The position numbers and the translations under genes were made by a program. This document shows, in pieces, positions 54,709-64,000 of a DNA stretch of 64,000 nucleotides. Positions within the stretch are counted from its first letter, which is position 1. Each line of letters opens with the position of its first letter. This DNA is from CAVRIA01 sp963721115. Lineage in GTDB: Bacteria; Desulfobacterota; Binatia; HRBIN30; CADEER01. Under the pieces are notes generated by a model. That model was not told the origin of the DNA. It saw only the letters and a program-made list of their open reading frames with translations, and made no database searches. The stretch spans positions 1 to 64,000 of the forward strand of contig CAVRIA010000018.1 of NCBI GenBank assembly GCA_963721115.1, given 5' to 3'.

Positions 54709-56766
54709 ATGTACTATGAATTCGAAGACGTGAGCACCGACGCGCCAGGCCTGTCCGGGAACGACTTTCTGGACGTTCGACGACACGGCTTCGCCCGCGT
54801 CGCCGTCTGCGTGCCGGAGGTGAGCGTCGCCAATCCCGACTTCAACGCCGGCGGCCCACCTGGTGCAGCTGGAGAAGGCGCACGCGGCGGGGGCGCACTA
54901 CGCCCTCTGCCCGGAGCTCGGCCTGAGCGCGTACTCCTGCGGCGATCTGTTCTTTCAGGACACCCTGCTGCAGCACTGCCTCGCGGCGCTGCAGCGAGTG
55001 GCCCGCGAGAGCGCGGTCTGGAACATGATCCTCAGCGTCGGGCTGCCGCTGGTCGTCGACGGGTTGCTGTTCAACTGCGCGGTGACCCTGTACCGGGGAC
55101 TGCCGCTCGTCGTCGTGCCCAAGGCGTATCCGCCGAACTACCGGGAGTTCTACGAGCTGCGCTGGTTTCACCCCGCTTGCGATGCGCGTTCCACGTCCGT
55201 GCCCCTTCTCGGGCACGACGTGCCCTTCGGTACGGACGTCCTCGTGCGCGCCCCACATCTGCCGGGCTTCGTGCTGCACACGGACATCTGCGAGGACCTC
55301 TGGGTGCCCATCCCGCCGAGCGCGCATGCGGCGCTGGCCGGGGCGACCGTTCTGGCGAATCTATCGGCCTCGAACATCACGGTGGCCAAGTGGGAGTACC
55401 GGCAGGATCTCGTGCGCGCCTCGTCGGCCCGCAATCTCGCCGTTCAGTTGTACAGCGCCGCCGGCTTTGGGGAGTCGACCTCGGATCTGGCCTGGGACGG
55501 GCAGGGACTGATCGCGGAGCGCGGCCGCCTGCTCGCCGAGACGGAGCGCTTCGCGCTCGCCGGCGGCTTCGTCAGCGTCGACGTCGACCTCCAGGCGCTG
55601 GCGCAGGATCGGATGCGGCAGTCGTCCTTCGGGGCGAACGCGGGTCGGAACGGCGGCCGGGCGTTCCGCGAGGTGGAAACCGGGGCCGGCCCGGACACGC
55701 GGCCCGCGGCGGTCTTCGAACGCCTACAGCGGCGGAGAGAGCCGCACCCCTTCGTGCCGGCCGAGGAGAACAAGCGCGACCAGCGCTGCCACGAGGTCTT
55801 CATGATCCAGGCGACCTCGCTGGCGCGGCGCCTCGCGGCGCTGCCCGAGCCGATGCGCCGCATCGTGATCGGCGTCTCGGGCGGACAGGACTCGACGCAC
55901 GCGCTCCTCGTGGCGGCGCATGCGGTCGACCTGCTCGGCCTCGAGCGGGAGCGCATCATCGGCGTCACGATGCCCGGCTTCGGGACGACGCCGCGCACCC
56001 GCAAGAACGCGGAGCGCCTGATCCACGCCGTCCGCGCCACGTACCGGGAGATCCCCATCGGCGAGATGAGCGAGGCGGTCTTCGCGGCCGTCGGTCATGC
56101 GCCGGAAGTCGAGGATCGCACCTTCGAGAACGTGCAGGCATGGATGCGAAAGGTGCTGCTCTTCTCCACCGCATCGGAGGAGCAGGGGATCGACCTGGGG
56201 ACGAGCGACCTGTCCGAGATCGCACTCGGGTGGGCGACGTACGGCGGCGATCACATGTCGCACTACGCGGTCAACATGGGGGTCCCGAAGACGTTGATCA
56301 CCTTCCTCATGCGCTGGGCGGCGGACGTCGTCTTCCGCGACGAGCCCGACGTTCAGGCGGTGCTGCACGACATCCTGGCGACGCCGATCAGCCCCGAGCT
56401 GCTGCGCCCGGCGTGGGCGGGGAGATCACGCAGCGTTCCGAGGATCTGGTCGGACCGTACGAGCTGCACGACTTCTTCCTCTACCACCTGTTGCGCTTCG
56501 GCTCGGCGCCGCGGCGCACGGCCCGCCTCTGCCTGCACGCCTTCGAGGGCCGCTACGACATCGGCGCGATCCGCCGCTGGCTGCTGGTCTTTTTGCGGCG
56601 CTTCTTCGCCAACCAGTTCAAGCGTGAGTGCGTTCCCGACGGCCCGAAGGTGGGCTCGGGAGGCGCCCTGTCGCCGCGCGGGGACTGGCGCATGCCGGCC
56701 GACGCGTCACCGGACGCCTGGCTGGCGGAGGCGGAGTCGGTTCCCGCGGCACTGACTGTCGAGTGA
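54709..56766 (+). pseudogene. nadE: Glutamine-dependent NAD+ synthetase, two frameshifts
   Basis: Corrected length 685 residues, the expected two-domain form. The N-terminal glutaminase is of nitrilase type: 'FARVAVCVPEVSVANPDFN', 'HYALCPELGLSAYSCGDL', Lys in 'VVVPKAYPPNYREFYE' and Cys in 'HTDICEDLWVPIPPS'. The C-terminal synthetase has the P-loop 'VIGVSGGQDSTHALL' and 'DLGTSDLSEIALGWAT'. One surplus base near 54850 and one missing base near 56415-56422 break the frame; the end 'GEITQRSEDLVGPYELHDFF' returns to the first frame. The start is uncertain (ATG 54709 or GTG 54730). NAD+ synthesis is essential, arguing for sequencing errors. Confidence 0.88.
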
Positions 56767-56916
56767 GCTTTTTGCTTGCCCGTACGAACGACCGCACGCT
56801 AGGAATTGGACGTCACCCCACGGAGGATGCGAAGCCGGGAGCTGGGGACCTGACGGGTCTCGGCATACCCCGGCGTGGGTGAATCGGGCCAGCGTCAGAA
56901 ACGGGGGGCGGCGAAA

Positions 56917-59822
56917 ATGCGAGCGAGGGTCGTACGAAGCGTGGTGCGCTGCGGCGATGTGCGTGGCGCTGCTCGCTCTGGCGGGCGGGCGCGCGGCCGC
57001 CTGCGTCGGCGACTGCAACGGCGATCGCCTGGTCACGATCGACGAGCTGGTACTTGCGGTTCAGATCGCCCTGACCGGCGACGGTGTCGCCCGCTGCGAG
57101 GCGATCGACAACAACCTCGACGGCCTCGTTTCCGTCGACGAGCTGATCCTCGCCGTGAACAAGGCCTTGGACGGATGTGGCGCCGGACCGGAGGGAGAGG
57201 CGCTGTTCAGCGCCCAGGACAATCGACTCGACGTGTACGACCTGGCGACGGAGCACGCCCGGGAGCTGATCCCGTTCAGCCGCGAAACGGTCAACGGCCA
57301 GGCGTGCGCGTTCGGCGACGGATCGGGGCGTTTCGTTCTCGGGGACGACACCGGCCAGCCCGCGGCGCGACCGGGGTGGGGAATCTTCTCGCCCGACGGG
57401 ACACTGCTGAAGAAGCTGCCGCTTCCGGAGCGGCCCGATGAGATGGTCGTCGGCGACCCGATCGGCTGCGGCTTCGACGCCGCCGGGCGGCTGTTCACGA
57501 CGGCGATCGGCAGCCAGGGAGGTAGGGACGGCCAGCTCATCGTCTACTTCCCGCCGTCGTACGAGGAGTCGTGCATTCTGGACGACAGCCTGGGTACACC
57601 GGGCTCGATCGTCGTCGACGAAGACGGTGTATACGTCCCCGAGGCGACCCCTCCGGGACGCGTGACGCGCTTCGCGCCGCCGTTCCCGTCCGGCGCCGCC
57701 GAGTGCGGGCTCCAGGTCCCGCAGAAATCGACCTTCATCGCCTACACGGATCTGGTCGCCTCGCTGGGGTTGGCTCGCGCCGCGAACGGCCACTGGTACG
57801 TCGGGATCGTCACCGGGCTCGACGGCCCCCGTGCGACCATCCGCGAGCACGACGCCGACGGCACCTTCCTGCGCTCCCTGATCCCGCCGGGCACCGGCGG
57901 CAGTCCCTCGGGCGTGGCGGTCGCTTCGGACGGAACCGTCTACTACTCCGACATCGGCCTGGACGCACAATTCATGACCAAGCCCGGCGGTGGCAGCGTG
58001 CGCAAGATCGAGTTCGACGCGGCGGGAAAGCCGGGGCCGCCGGAGGTGGTGGCGCGCGGGACTGACCTTTCCCGATGCGGTGTCGATTCTCCCCGCCCGC
58101 AAGCCCGAGTCTCTCATGTTGGGGGGAAGCTTGCGCCGCACGTACTTCCAGCCCTTCGAGACGAGCCTGACGGCGGACAGCGTCGGCCATCTGATCCGCA
58201 AGTGGCGGTATACGACGAGCGCCATCATCACGGCGCAGGTGGCCGTCGCGTGGGTGGATCTGCCGGGCGAGGGAACGACGCAGGTCGTGTACGCCGTTTC
58301 CTGGGACCGTCACGTCTACGCGCTGCGCGCCGAAAACGGCAGCCTGGTCTGGAGCTACGCGATGAAGCCCCAGCCCGGAGCCTCGTATCCCTACTCCTCG
58401 TCGCCGACCGTCGAATGGCTGAACGGTCGCCAGGTGATCTACGTCGGCGGCGGCATGACCATGTACTGTCTCGACGCCGCGACGGGGGTGGACACCGCGA
58501 CCGGCGAGGCGATCTGGGAGTTCGACGCCGGCACCGGATGCACGACCTGCGACGCGCGCACCGAGCGCAACGAGATCCTCGCCTCGCCGGCCGTCCTGAA
58601 CGGCGTCGTCTACTTCGCCACCGACGTCAACGACCGCCCGGGCGGCAAGGGGGAGCGTACGCGGTGCGCGCCGACGACGGGAGCCTGCTCTGGTACTTCG
58701 ACCTGGAGACGCAGTCGACGTGCCGACCGTTTGCGGACGACGACGTGCACCACTTCGACGGCTATCACAGCGCCGCCGAGCTGATGCTGCCAGAGGACTT
58801 CTTCGGCACCCGACCGGGCTGCGACTTCGACCGCACCGGCAATGGTTGCGGCAACATCTGGTCGTCCTTCGCGGTCGACGCCCGGCGCGGCCTCCTCTAC
58901 ACGGATTCGAGCAACTGCGACACGGACGACGATCCCAACACCCTGGCGCCGCCGCCACCCATGCCTCCGTATGACGAGGCGATCTTCGCCCTCCACCTGG
59001 ACGGCACGCCGGCGTGGCGCTGGCGGCCGCGCGAGGTCGACAAGCAGGACTTCGACTTCGGCGGGGTGCCGAACCTCTTCGAGGCCGAGATCGGCGGCGC
59101 CATGCGCGACGTGGTAGGCGTCGGAGCGAAGGACGGCACGTACTATCTGCTCGACCGCGACGGGGTGAACGAGATCACCGGCGTCGATCGAGCCCTACTG
59201 GAAGACCAACGTGGTGCCCGGGGGGGACAACGGCGGCGTCATCGCGTCGGCGGCGGTCGGCGACGGCACGGTGTACTTCAGCACCGCGCCGGGGCTCTCC
59301 GTGTTCGACCCGCAGAAGCCGGCGGCGCATGCCCTGAACGCCGGCGACGGCTCGATCCTGTGGGAGAACCCAGACGTGCTTCCGAGCTTCTCGCCGACCG
59401 TCGCCACGCCGAACGTCGTGTTGATGGGGCAGACGCCGGGCACGGGCATCAACCTCTTCGACCCGGCGGACGGCACGCTGGTGGGCCATCTGCCGGCCAG
59501 CCCGCCGCTCGTATCCGGCGTTGCCTGCGCTCCGGTGGTCCTCGACGGGACGATCTTCTTCGGAGGCGGAACGGGGGCGGAGAACTCGGGAGCCGACGGC
59601 CACATCGCCGCCACTACCGACACCGCCGTGTCCGCGTTCTGTCTCGAGGGAACGCCAGGCTGCCAGGAGAACCCGTGCAACGACGGTAACCCGTGCACGT
59701 ACGATTACCCGCGCGACGGCGAGTGTACGAGCGAGCCGGCTCCCGATACTCTCGACTGCAAGGTCGACTCTCTGGCCGGCCAGTGTGTCGACGGCGCTTG
59801 TATCGTCCCACCGGTCGAATGA
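56917..59822 (+). pseudogene. Secreted dockerin-like / PQQ-type beta-propeller / Cys-rich protein, four frameshifts
   Basis: Corrected length 967 residues from ATG 56917. A signal peptide forms once a surplus base near 56951-56956 is removed ('MCVALLALAGGRAAA'). Next is a pair of dockerin-like calcium repeats, 'VGDCNGDRLVTIDELVLAV' and 'NNLDGLVSVDELILAVNKAL'. The body has PQQ-type propeller blades ('VYAVSWDRHVYALRAENGSL', 'GGMTMYCLDAATGVD', 'TYYLLDRDGVNEITGV'). The tail carries Cys-rich 'CNDGNPCTYDYPRDGEC'. Further breaks lie at 58061 (surplus A), about 58650 (missing base) and 59187 (surplus base). It probably sits on the cell surface; a quinoprotein dehydrogenase role is possible but unproven. 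Confidence 0.78.
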
Positions 59823-59826
59823 GCGG

Positions 59827-59866
59827 CGCTGCGGGGGCACGCCGGGGAACGGGTGCCTCCGCAGCG
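59827..59866. terminator. Strong hairpin between convergent secreted-protein and aceE genes
   Basis: Left arm 59827-59840 and right arm 59853-59866 form a 14-bp stem with a single G-T wobble. The loop is 12 bases. It lies in the 45-base gap between two convergent stop codons and should end transcription in both directions. T-runs are weak. Confidence 0.6.
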
Positions 59867-59867
59867 T

Positions 59868-62533
59868 TCAGGAAACCGCCGGGTCCGGCTTGTCCGGGTC
59901 GATATCCAGGTCGCGGATGGCGCGCCGCACGTCCTCGACGTCGACGGCGCCGCGGCGCGCCAACTGGCTCAGCGCGGCGACGCAGATGGTCTCGGCGTCG
60001 ACCTCGAAGAAGCGCCGCAGCGTCCGGCGCGTGTCGCTGCGCCCGAAGCCGTCCGTGCCGAGCGCATGGAGGCCGGCCGGAACGAAGCGCGCGATCTGGT
60101 CGGCGACGATCTTCATGTAGTCCGACGCGGCGACGATCGGCCATGGCTGGTCGGCCAGGACCCGGGTGACGTACGGAACCCGCTCCGGTTCGCCGGGATG
60201 CAGCAGGTTCCATCGCTCCACCGCCAGAGCGTCGCGGCGCAGCTCCGTATAGCTGGTGACGCTCCACACGTCGGCCGCGACGTGGCGCTCCGCGAGCAGC
60301 TGTTGCGCCCCGAGGGCCTCGCGGACGATGGCGCCGCTGCCGAACAGGTGCACGCGCGGCCATCCCTCGGGAGCCTCGGCGGCGGACAGCTTGTAGAGGC
60401 CGCGGCGAATCCCCTCCTCGCAGCCCGCCGGCATCGCCGGCATCCGGTACATCTCGTTGGCGACCGTCAGGTAGTAGAAGCAGTCCTCGCGCTGCTCGTA
60501 CATGCGGCGCAGGCCGTCCTGAACGATCACCGCGATCTCGTACGCGTAGGCGGGATCGTAGGCGCGGATGGTCGGCACCGTGCTGGCCAGAACGTGGCTG
60601 TGTCCGTCCTCGTGCTGCAACCCCTCGCCCGAGAGGGTGGTTCGTCCCGCCGTGCCTCCGACCAGGAAACCCTTGCCGCGCGCGTCTGCGTTCTGCCAGA
60701 TGAGATCGCCGATGCGCTGGAAGCCGAACATCGAGTAGAAGAAGAAGAACGGAATGATGTTCACCGCATGGGTGGCGTAGGCGGTGCCGGCGGCGGTGAA
60801 GGAAGCCATCGAGCCCGCTTCGGTGATGCCCTCCTCGAGCAGCTGTCCGTCCACGGCCTCGCGATAGTAGAGAACGACGTCGGAGTCCTCCGGGTCGTAG
60901 CGCTGTCCGAGCCGCGAGTAGATGCCGAATTTGCGGAACAGAGCGTCCATGCCGAACGTGCGCGCCTCGTCCGGAACGATGGGAACGATCAGCTTGCCGA
61001 GCTGCTCGTGCCGCATGAGGTGCTGCAGCAGCCGCACCACGACCATGGTCGTCGCCACCTCGCGCTCGCCCGAGCCTTCGAGAAACTCCGCGAACCACGA
61101 CAGCGGCAGGGCCGGTACGGGCCCGACGCTGACCACGCGGTGCGGCACGTAGCCGCCGAGCGCTCGGCGTCGCTCCTGCAGATACTGCGTCTCCTCGCTG
61201 TCTTCGGCCGGCCGGTAGAAGGGGGTCTCGAGCAGATCCCGGTCGGCGATCGGAATGCCGAAGCGATCGCGAAAATCCCGCAGCTCCTTCTCGTTCAGCT
61301 TCTTCTGCTGATGGGTGACGTTGCGGCCTTCGCCCGCCTCTCCCAGACCGTATCCCTTGATCGTCTTGGCCAGGATCACCGTCGGGGCGTCGCACTGCTC
61401 GACCGCCGCCTTGTAGGCCGCGTAGACCTTCTCGGGGTCGTGCCCGCCGCGCCGCAGCCGGCGCAGCTTGCTGTCGGTCATGTCCTCCACCAGCTTCAGC
61501 AGCTCGGGATAGGCGCCGAAGAAGTCCTTGCGGATGAAGTCGCCCAACGAGACCGTGTACTTCTGATACTGGCCGTCGGGGACCTCTCCCATCCGCCTGA
61601 CGAGGAGGCCCGTCGTCGTCGCGGGCGAGCAGCGGATCCCAGTCGTCGCCCCAGATCACCTTGAGGACGTTCCAGCCGGCGCCGCGAAAGAGCGCTTCCA
61701 GCTCCTGGATGATCTTGCCGTTGCCGCGCACCGGACCGTCCAGACGCTGCAGGTTGCAGTTGATCACCCAGATGAGGTTGTCGAGGCCCTCGCGCGACGC
61801 CAGCGTGATGGCGCCGAGCGATTCAGGCTCGTCGACCTCACCGTCGCCGAGAAAGGCCCATACGTGGCAGCCGTCCGTGTCCTTGATGCCGCGGTCGCGC
61901 AGGTAGCGGTTGAAGCGCGCCTGGTAGATCGAGCAGATGGGGCCGAGGCCCATGGACACGGTCGGGAACTCCCAGAAGTCGGGCATCAGCCAGGGGTGAG
62001 GGTAGGAGGACAGGCCGCCGCCGCTCACCTCGCGGCGAAAGGCGTGCAGCTGCGCCGCGCTGAGCCGCCCCTCGAGATAGGCGCGCGCGTAGATCCCGGG
62101 CGAGGCGTGCCCCTGGAAGTAGACCTGGTCGCCGGTCTTGCCGTCCCCGTGGGCGCGGAAGAAGTGGTTGAAGCCCGACCTCGAACAGCGTGGCGTTCGA
62201 GGCATACGTCGAGATGTGTCCGCCGAGCCCCGGGTAGAGCTTGTTGGCGCGCACCACCATGGCCATCGCGTTCCAGCGCATGAGGCTGCGGATGCGGCGC
62301 TCGATGTCGCGGTCTCCCGGGTACGGCGGCTGCTCGTCGGCGTGGATGGTGTTGATGTAGGGCGTGTTGGCGGTGAAGGGCAGGGAGAAGCCCTTTCGAT
62401 ATCCGTATTCGATCAGCCGCGCGAGCAGGTATCTCGCCCGCGGCGATCCGTCGTTGCGGAGGACGGCATCGAACGACTCGACCCATGCGCTGGTGTCGGC
62501 GGGATCCTTGTCGGGATGTGCCAGGATGTCCAT
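59868..62533 (-). pseudogene. aceE: Pyruvate dehydrogenase E1 (homodimeric), two frameshifts
   Basis: Corrected length 887 residues, the AceE length. E1 decarboxylates pyruvate with thiamine diphosphate and passes acetyl to E2. The N-terminus has 'WNAMAMVVRANKLYPGLGGH' and 'GLSSYPHPWLMPDFWEFPTV'; ThDP site 'VWAFLGDGEVDEPESLG' followed by 'VINCNLQRLDGPVRGNGK'. The later part has 'TVILAKTIKGYGLGEAGEG', 'AGSMASFTAAGTAYATH' and 'LASTVPTIRAYDPAYAYEIA'. Surplus bases at about 62173-62175 and 61606 break the frame; both corrected joins restore family motifs ('ATLFEVGFNHFFRAH', 'DDDGLLVRRMGEVPDG'). E2 and E3 genes are not in this window. Confidence 0.93.
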
Positions 62534-62672
62534 GTGGCGGAGTGTACCACAGGACCCTGGGCGGGAAACCGCAGCGCCGGCGACGCGTGCCGCGGTGGTC
62601 GCGCGGCGGGCCACCGGACAGTGGCGACCGCCGCGCGGCGGGGTGCGGTGAAGAGGGAAGGGGAGGTCGCGT

Positions 62673-63077
62673 TCAGGCGGCCGTGACCGCGATGCGGCGC
62701 GGCTTCGTCTTCTCGGAGCGCGGTAGACGAATGTCGAGAACGCCGTTGACCATGCGCGCGGTGATCGCGTCGCGATCGAAGCGCGAGGCGTCGCTGAGGG
62801 TGAAACGGCGCAGGTAGTGGCCGACGTTGTATTCGGTGTAGATCGGGCGCAACCCCTCATAGTCCTTGAGGGAGACGCGCCCCTGCAAGGTCAGGACGTC
62901 GTCGTTGAGCTCCACGTCGACGCTCTCGAGGTCCACGCCCGGCATGTCCGCCGACAGGTACAGGGCCTCCTCGTCCTCGAAGATTTCGACCTCCGGTACG
63001 TAGTAGCGCCCGGGGCGCGTCTGCTCTTGCTCCTTGAGCTCCTGCTTTTCCTTCGGTGTGAGTTCCTGGTCCGTCAT
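62673..63077 (-). CDS. Hsp20/alpha-crystallin small heat-shock protein (1)
   Basis: 134 residues. The crystallin core is complete: 'DEEALYLSADMPGVDLESVD', 'LNDDVLTLQGRVSLKDYEG' and the terminal 'ARMVNGVLDIRLPRSE' (G-V-L-x-I-x-L-P). The N-terminal arm is charged ('ELTPKEKQELKEQEQ'). It holds unfolding proteins in a refoldable state under heat stress. It lies 16 bases after a second hsp20 gene on the same strand, so the two form one operon. Confidence 0.95.
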   Translation of the reverse strand: MTDQELTPKEKQELKEQEQTRPGRYYVPEVEIFEDEEALYLSADMPGVDLESVDVELNDDVLTLQGRVSLKDYEGLRPIYTEYNVGHYLRRFTLSDASRFDRDAITARMVNGVLDIRLPRSEKTKPRRIAVTAA

Positions 63078-63093
63078 GGCTGAATCCTCCTTC

Positions 63094-63528
63094 TCAGGCG
63101 TCGATCTTCACGTGCCGGGGCTTGGCCGAGGCGCGCTGCGCAATGCGAACCGTGAGCAACCCGTGGCGGCACTCGGCCGTCGCCTGCTCGCTGTCCAGTT
63201 GGTCGGGCAGCTGCAGGGAACGCGCGAACTTTCCGTGGCGGCGCTCGCGGCGGTGGTGGCTTCCCTTGCCGCGGGCCGGCTCCGGCCGTTCACCCGCGAT
63301 CGAGAGCGTCCGATTCTCGATCTTGACGTGGATGGCGTTCGGATCGATGCCGGGCACCTCCGCGCGCACGATGACGGCGTCGCCGTCGGCGAAGACGTTG
63401 ATCGGCGGGAATACGCCGACCCCGGAGGGGCCGAGATCGTACCCTTGGGGGTTGTGAGAGAGCCGGTCGAGCTCGCGTTGCAAGCTCAGTAGCCCCTGTA
63501 CGGGATCGCTGAATGAAAAGAGCGTCAT
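63094..63528 (-). CDS. Hsp20/alpha-crystallin small heat-shock protein (2)
   Basis: 144 residues from ATG 63528, 8 bases after AGGAGG (63542-63537). The N-terminus 'MTLFSFSDPVQGLLSLQREL' is of the bacterial class A/B type. Core 'NVFADGDAVIVRAEVPGID' and 'HVKIENRTLSIAGERPEPAR' are clear; the C-terminus 'ECRHGLLTVRIAQRASAKPR' contains the G-L-L-T-V-R-I motif. It is the first gene of the hsp20 pair. The two paralogues probably assemble as mixed oligomers. Confidence 0.95.
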   Translation of the reverse strand: MTLFSFSDPVQGLLSLQRELDRLSHNPQGYDLGPSGVGVFPPINVFADGDAVIVRAEVPGIDPNAIHVKIENRTLSIAGERPEPARGKGSHHRRERRHGKFARSLQLPDQLDSEQATAECRHGLLTVRIAQRASAKPRHVKIDA

Positions 63529-63584
63529 GTGACTATCCTCCTGCTTGCCGCCAAGGCGGCGAATTGTCTGAACCGAATGCACAG

Positions 63585-63612
63585 AAGCTAAGTGCGCTTC
63601 TGCCGCTGTCAA
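63585..63612 (-). promoter_or_regulatory. Candidate promoter of the hsp20 operon
   Basis: On the minus strand, TTGACA (63612-63607) is followed after 16 bases by TAGCTT (63590-63585). The -35 is perfect, the -10 weak. Between it and the ATG the leader contains a perfect GCCGCC-AA-GGCGGC hairpin (63547-63560) directly before the ribosome site. Confidence 0.35.
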
Positions 63613-63764
63613 GTGCGACGCGCCGAAGGATCCGCCACCGAGGTCATTCTCGCGGTGGTGAATGACCTCGGTACGTGATATCTCGCACTCGTTGGAGTGA
63701 TCGTGATGAGCCCGGGCACGGCCCGATCGAGGCAATTGTCGAAGCGCGCGGAGAGGGGACGGCG

Positions 63765-64000
63765 ATGAGCGCGGTGCCCGCCGAGTTCGCCCGGCTGCCG
63801 CCGGTTCGCCTTTCCGCCGAGCCATGGACGGATTCCGTCCTGACGCAGTTGGGCACGGCCCTGGACTCCACGGTGCTGCGCGCCATGAGCCTGGTGATCG
63901 ACGCCGTGCTCATGCCGAAGCCGGAGGACATTCCGGCCATGCGCGCCGCGGCGCAGCCCTTCATGGACGGGGAGCTGGCACGCGCTCCGGAGCGCTTCTT
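63765..64000 (+). CDS. Unknown protein, runs off window end
   Basis: The first 78 residues are seen, from ATG 63765 with GGAGAGGGGA before it. They are rich in Ala, Leu, Arg and Pro ('AEFARLPPVRLSAEPWTD', 'AMSLVIDAVLMPKPEDIPAM'). It has no visible signal peptide. The helix-rich start suggests an alpha/beta-hydrolase or acyltransferase-like lead, but too little is present to assign a family. Confidence 0.55.
   Translation, partial: MSAVPAEFARLPPVRLSAEPWTDSVLTQLGTALDSTVLRAMSLVIDAVLMPKPEDIPAMRAAAQPFMDGELARAPERF

Overview
The window is a GC-rich bacterial chromosome segment (no CRISPR array, rRNA or phage structural genes seen). Gene content is that of a free-living heterotroph: MEP-pathway dxr, citrate synthase, homodimeric pyruvate dehydrogenase E1 (AceE), glutamine-dependent NAD synthetase, purC, argC, ClpS/ClpA, two small heat-shock proteins, c-type cytochromes, fatty acyl-CoA enzymes and a CUT1-type sugar ABC transporter. 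Two secreted proteins carry eukaryote-like Cys-rich 'CDDGN-x-CT' repeats, and one has a dockerin-like calcium-repeat pair ('VGDCNGD...'). From memory this combination is typical of Candidatus Binatota and related deltaproteobacteria-like lineages; that placement is an inference, not a search result.

Layout. 0.3-1.1 kb: a DUF1778/GNAT toxin-antitoxin operon with a readable promoter and operator. 1.3-4.6 kb: a 1092-residue zinc-ribbon/adenylate cyclase/AAA/TPR signalling protein, followed by tRNA-Glu. 5-9 kb: a degenerate metallo-beta-lactamase-fold protein, dxr, dksA and an acyl-CoA dehydrogenase. 9.19-11.99 kb: a compact integrative element of about 2.8 kb inserted in the 3' end of tRNA-Ala(CGC). 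It has 36-bp direct repeats, a tyrosine integrase next to the tRNA, repeated 9-mers near both ends, and four small unknown ORFs as cargo. 12.0-14.0 kb: gene-poor, with a FixJ-like response regulator. 14-20.4 kb: beta-helix protein, pterin dehydratase, citrate synthase, clpS-clpA, CPBP protease. 20.4-27 kb: thiolase plus DUF35 partner, YIP1-like protein, GT-C glycosyltransferase, purC, Sua5, lipoprotein. 27-35 kb: NSS transporter with MetS-like small subunit, HEAT-repeat protein, SDR, Rieske, cyclophilin, HAD, DoxX, YjbQ, TerB. 35-42.5 kb: Cys-rich secreted protein, acyl-CoA synthetase, hydrolases, glycosyltransferase. 42.5-50.3 kb: second NSS transporter, two cytochromes c, M1-type peptidase, argC, SIMPL protein. 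50.4-54.2 kb: sugar ABC operon. 54.3-64 kb: nadE, dockerin/PQQ-propeller protein, aceE, two hsp20 genes, and the start of an unknown gene.

Nine genes, including gltA, nadE and aceE, are interrupted by 15 apparent single-base indels. When these are corrected every gene returns to a family-typical length (427 residues for GltA, 887 for AceE). I therefore read most of them as sequence or assembly errors rather than pseudogenes, and annotate each as one broken gene.

The best candidate for something undescribed is the tRNA-Ala mini-element at 9.2-12.0 kb: a self-contained integrase plus small unknown genes, two of them overlapping like a toxin-antitoxin pair.
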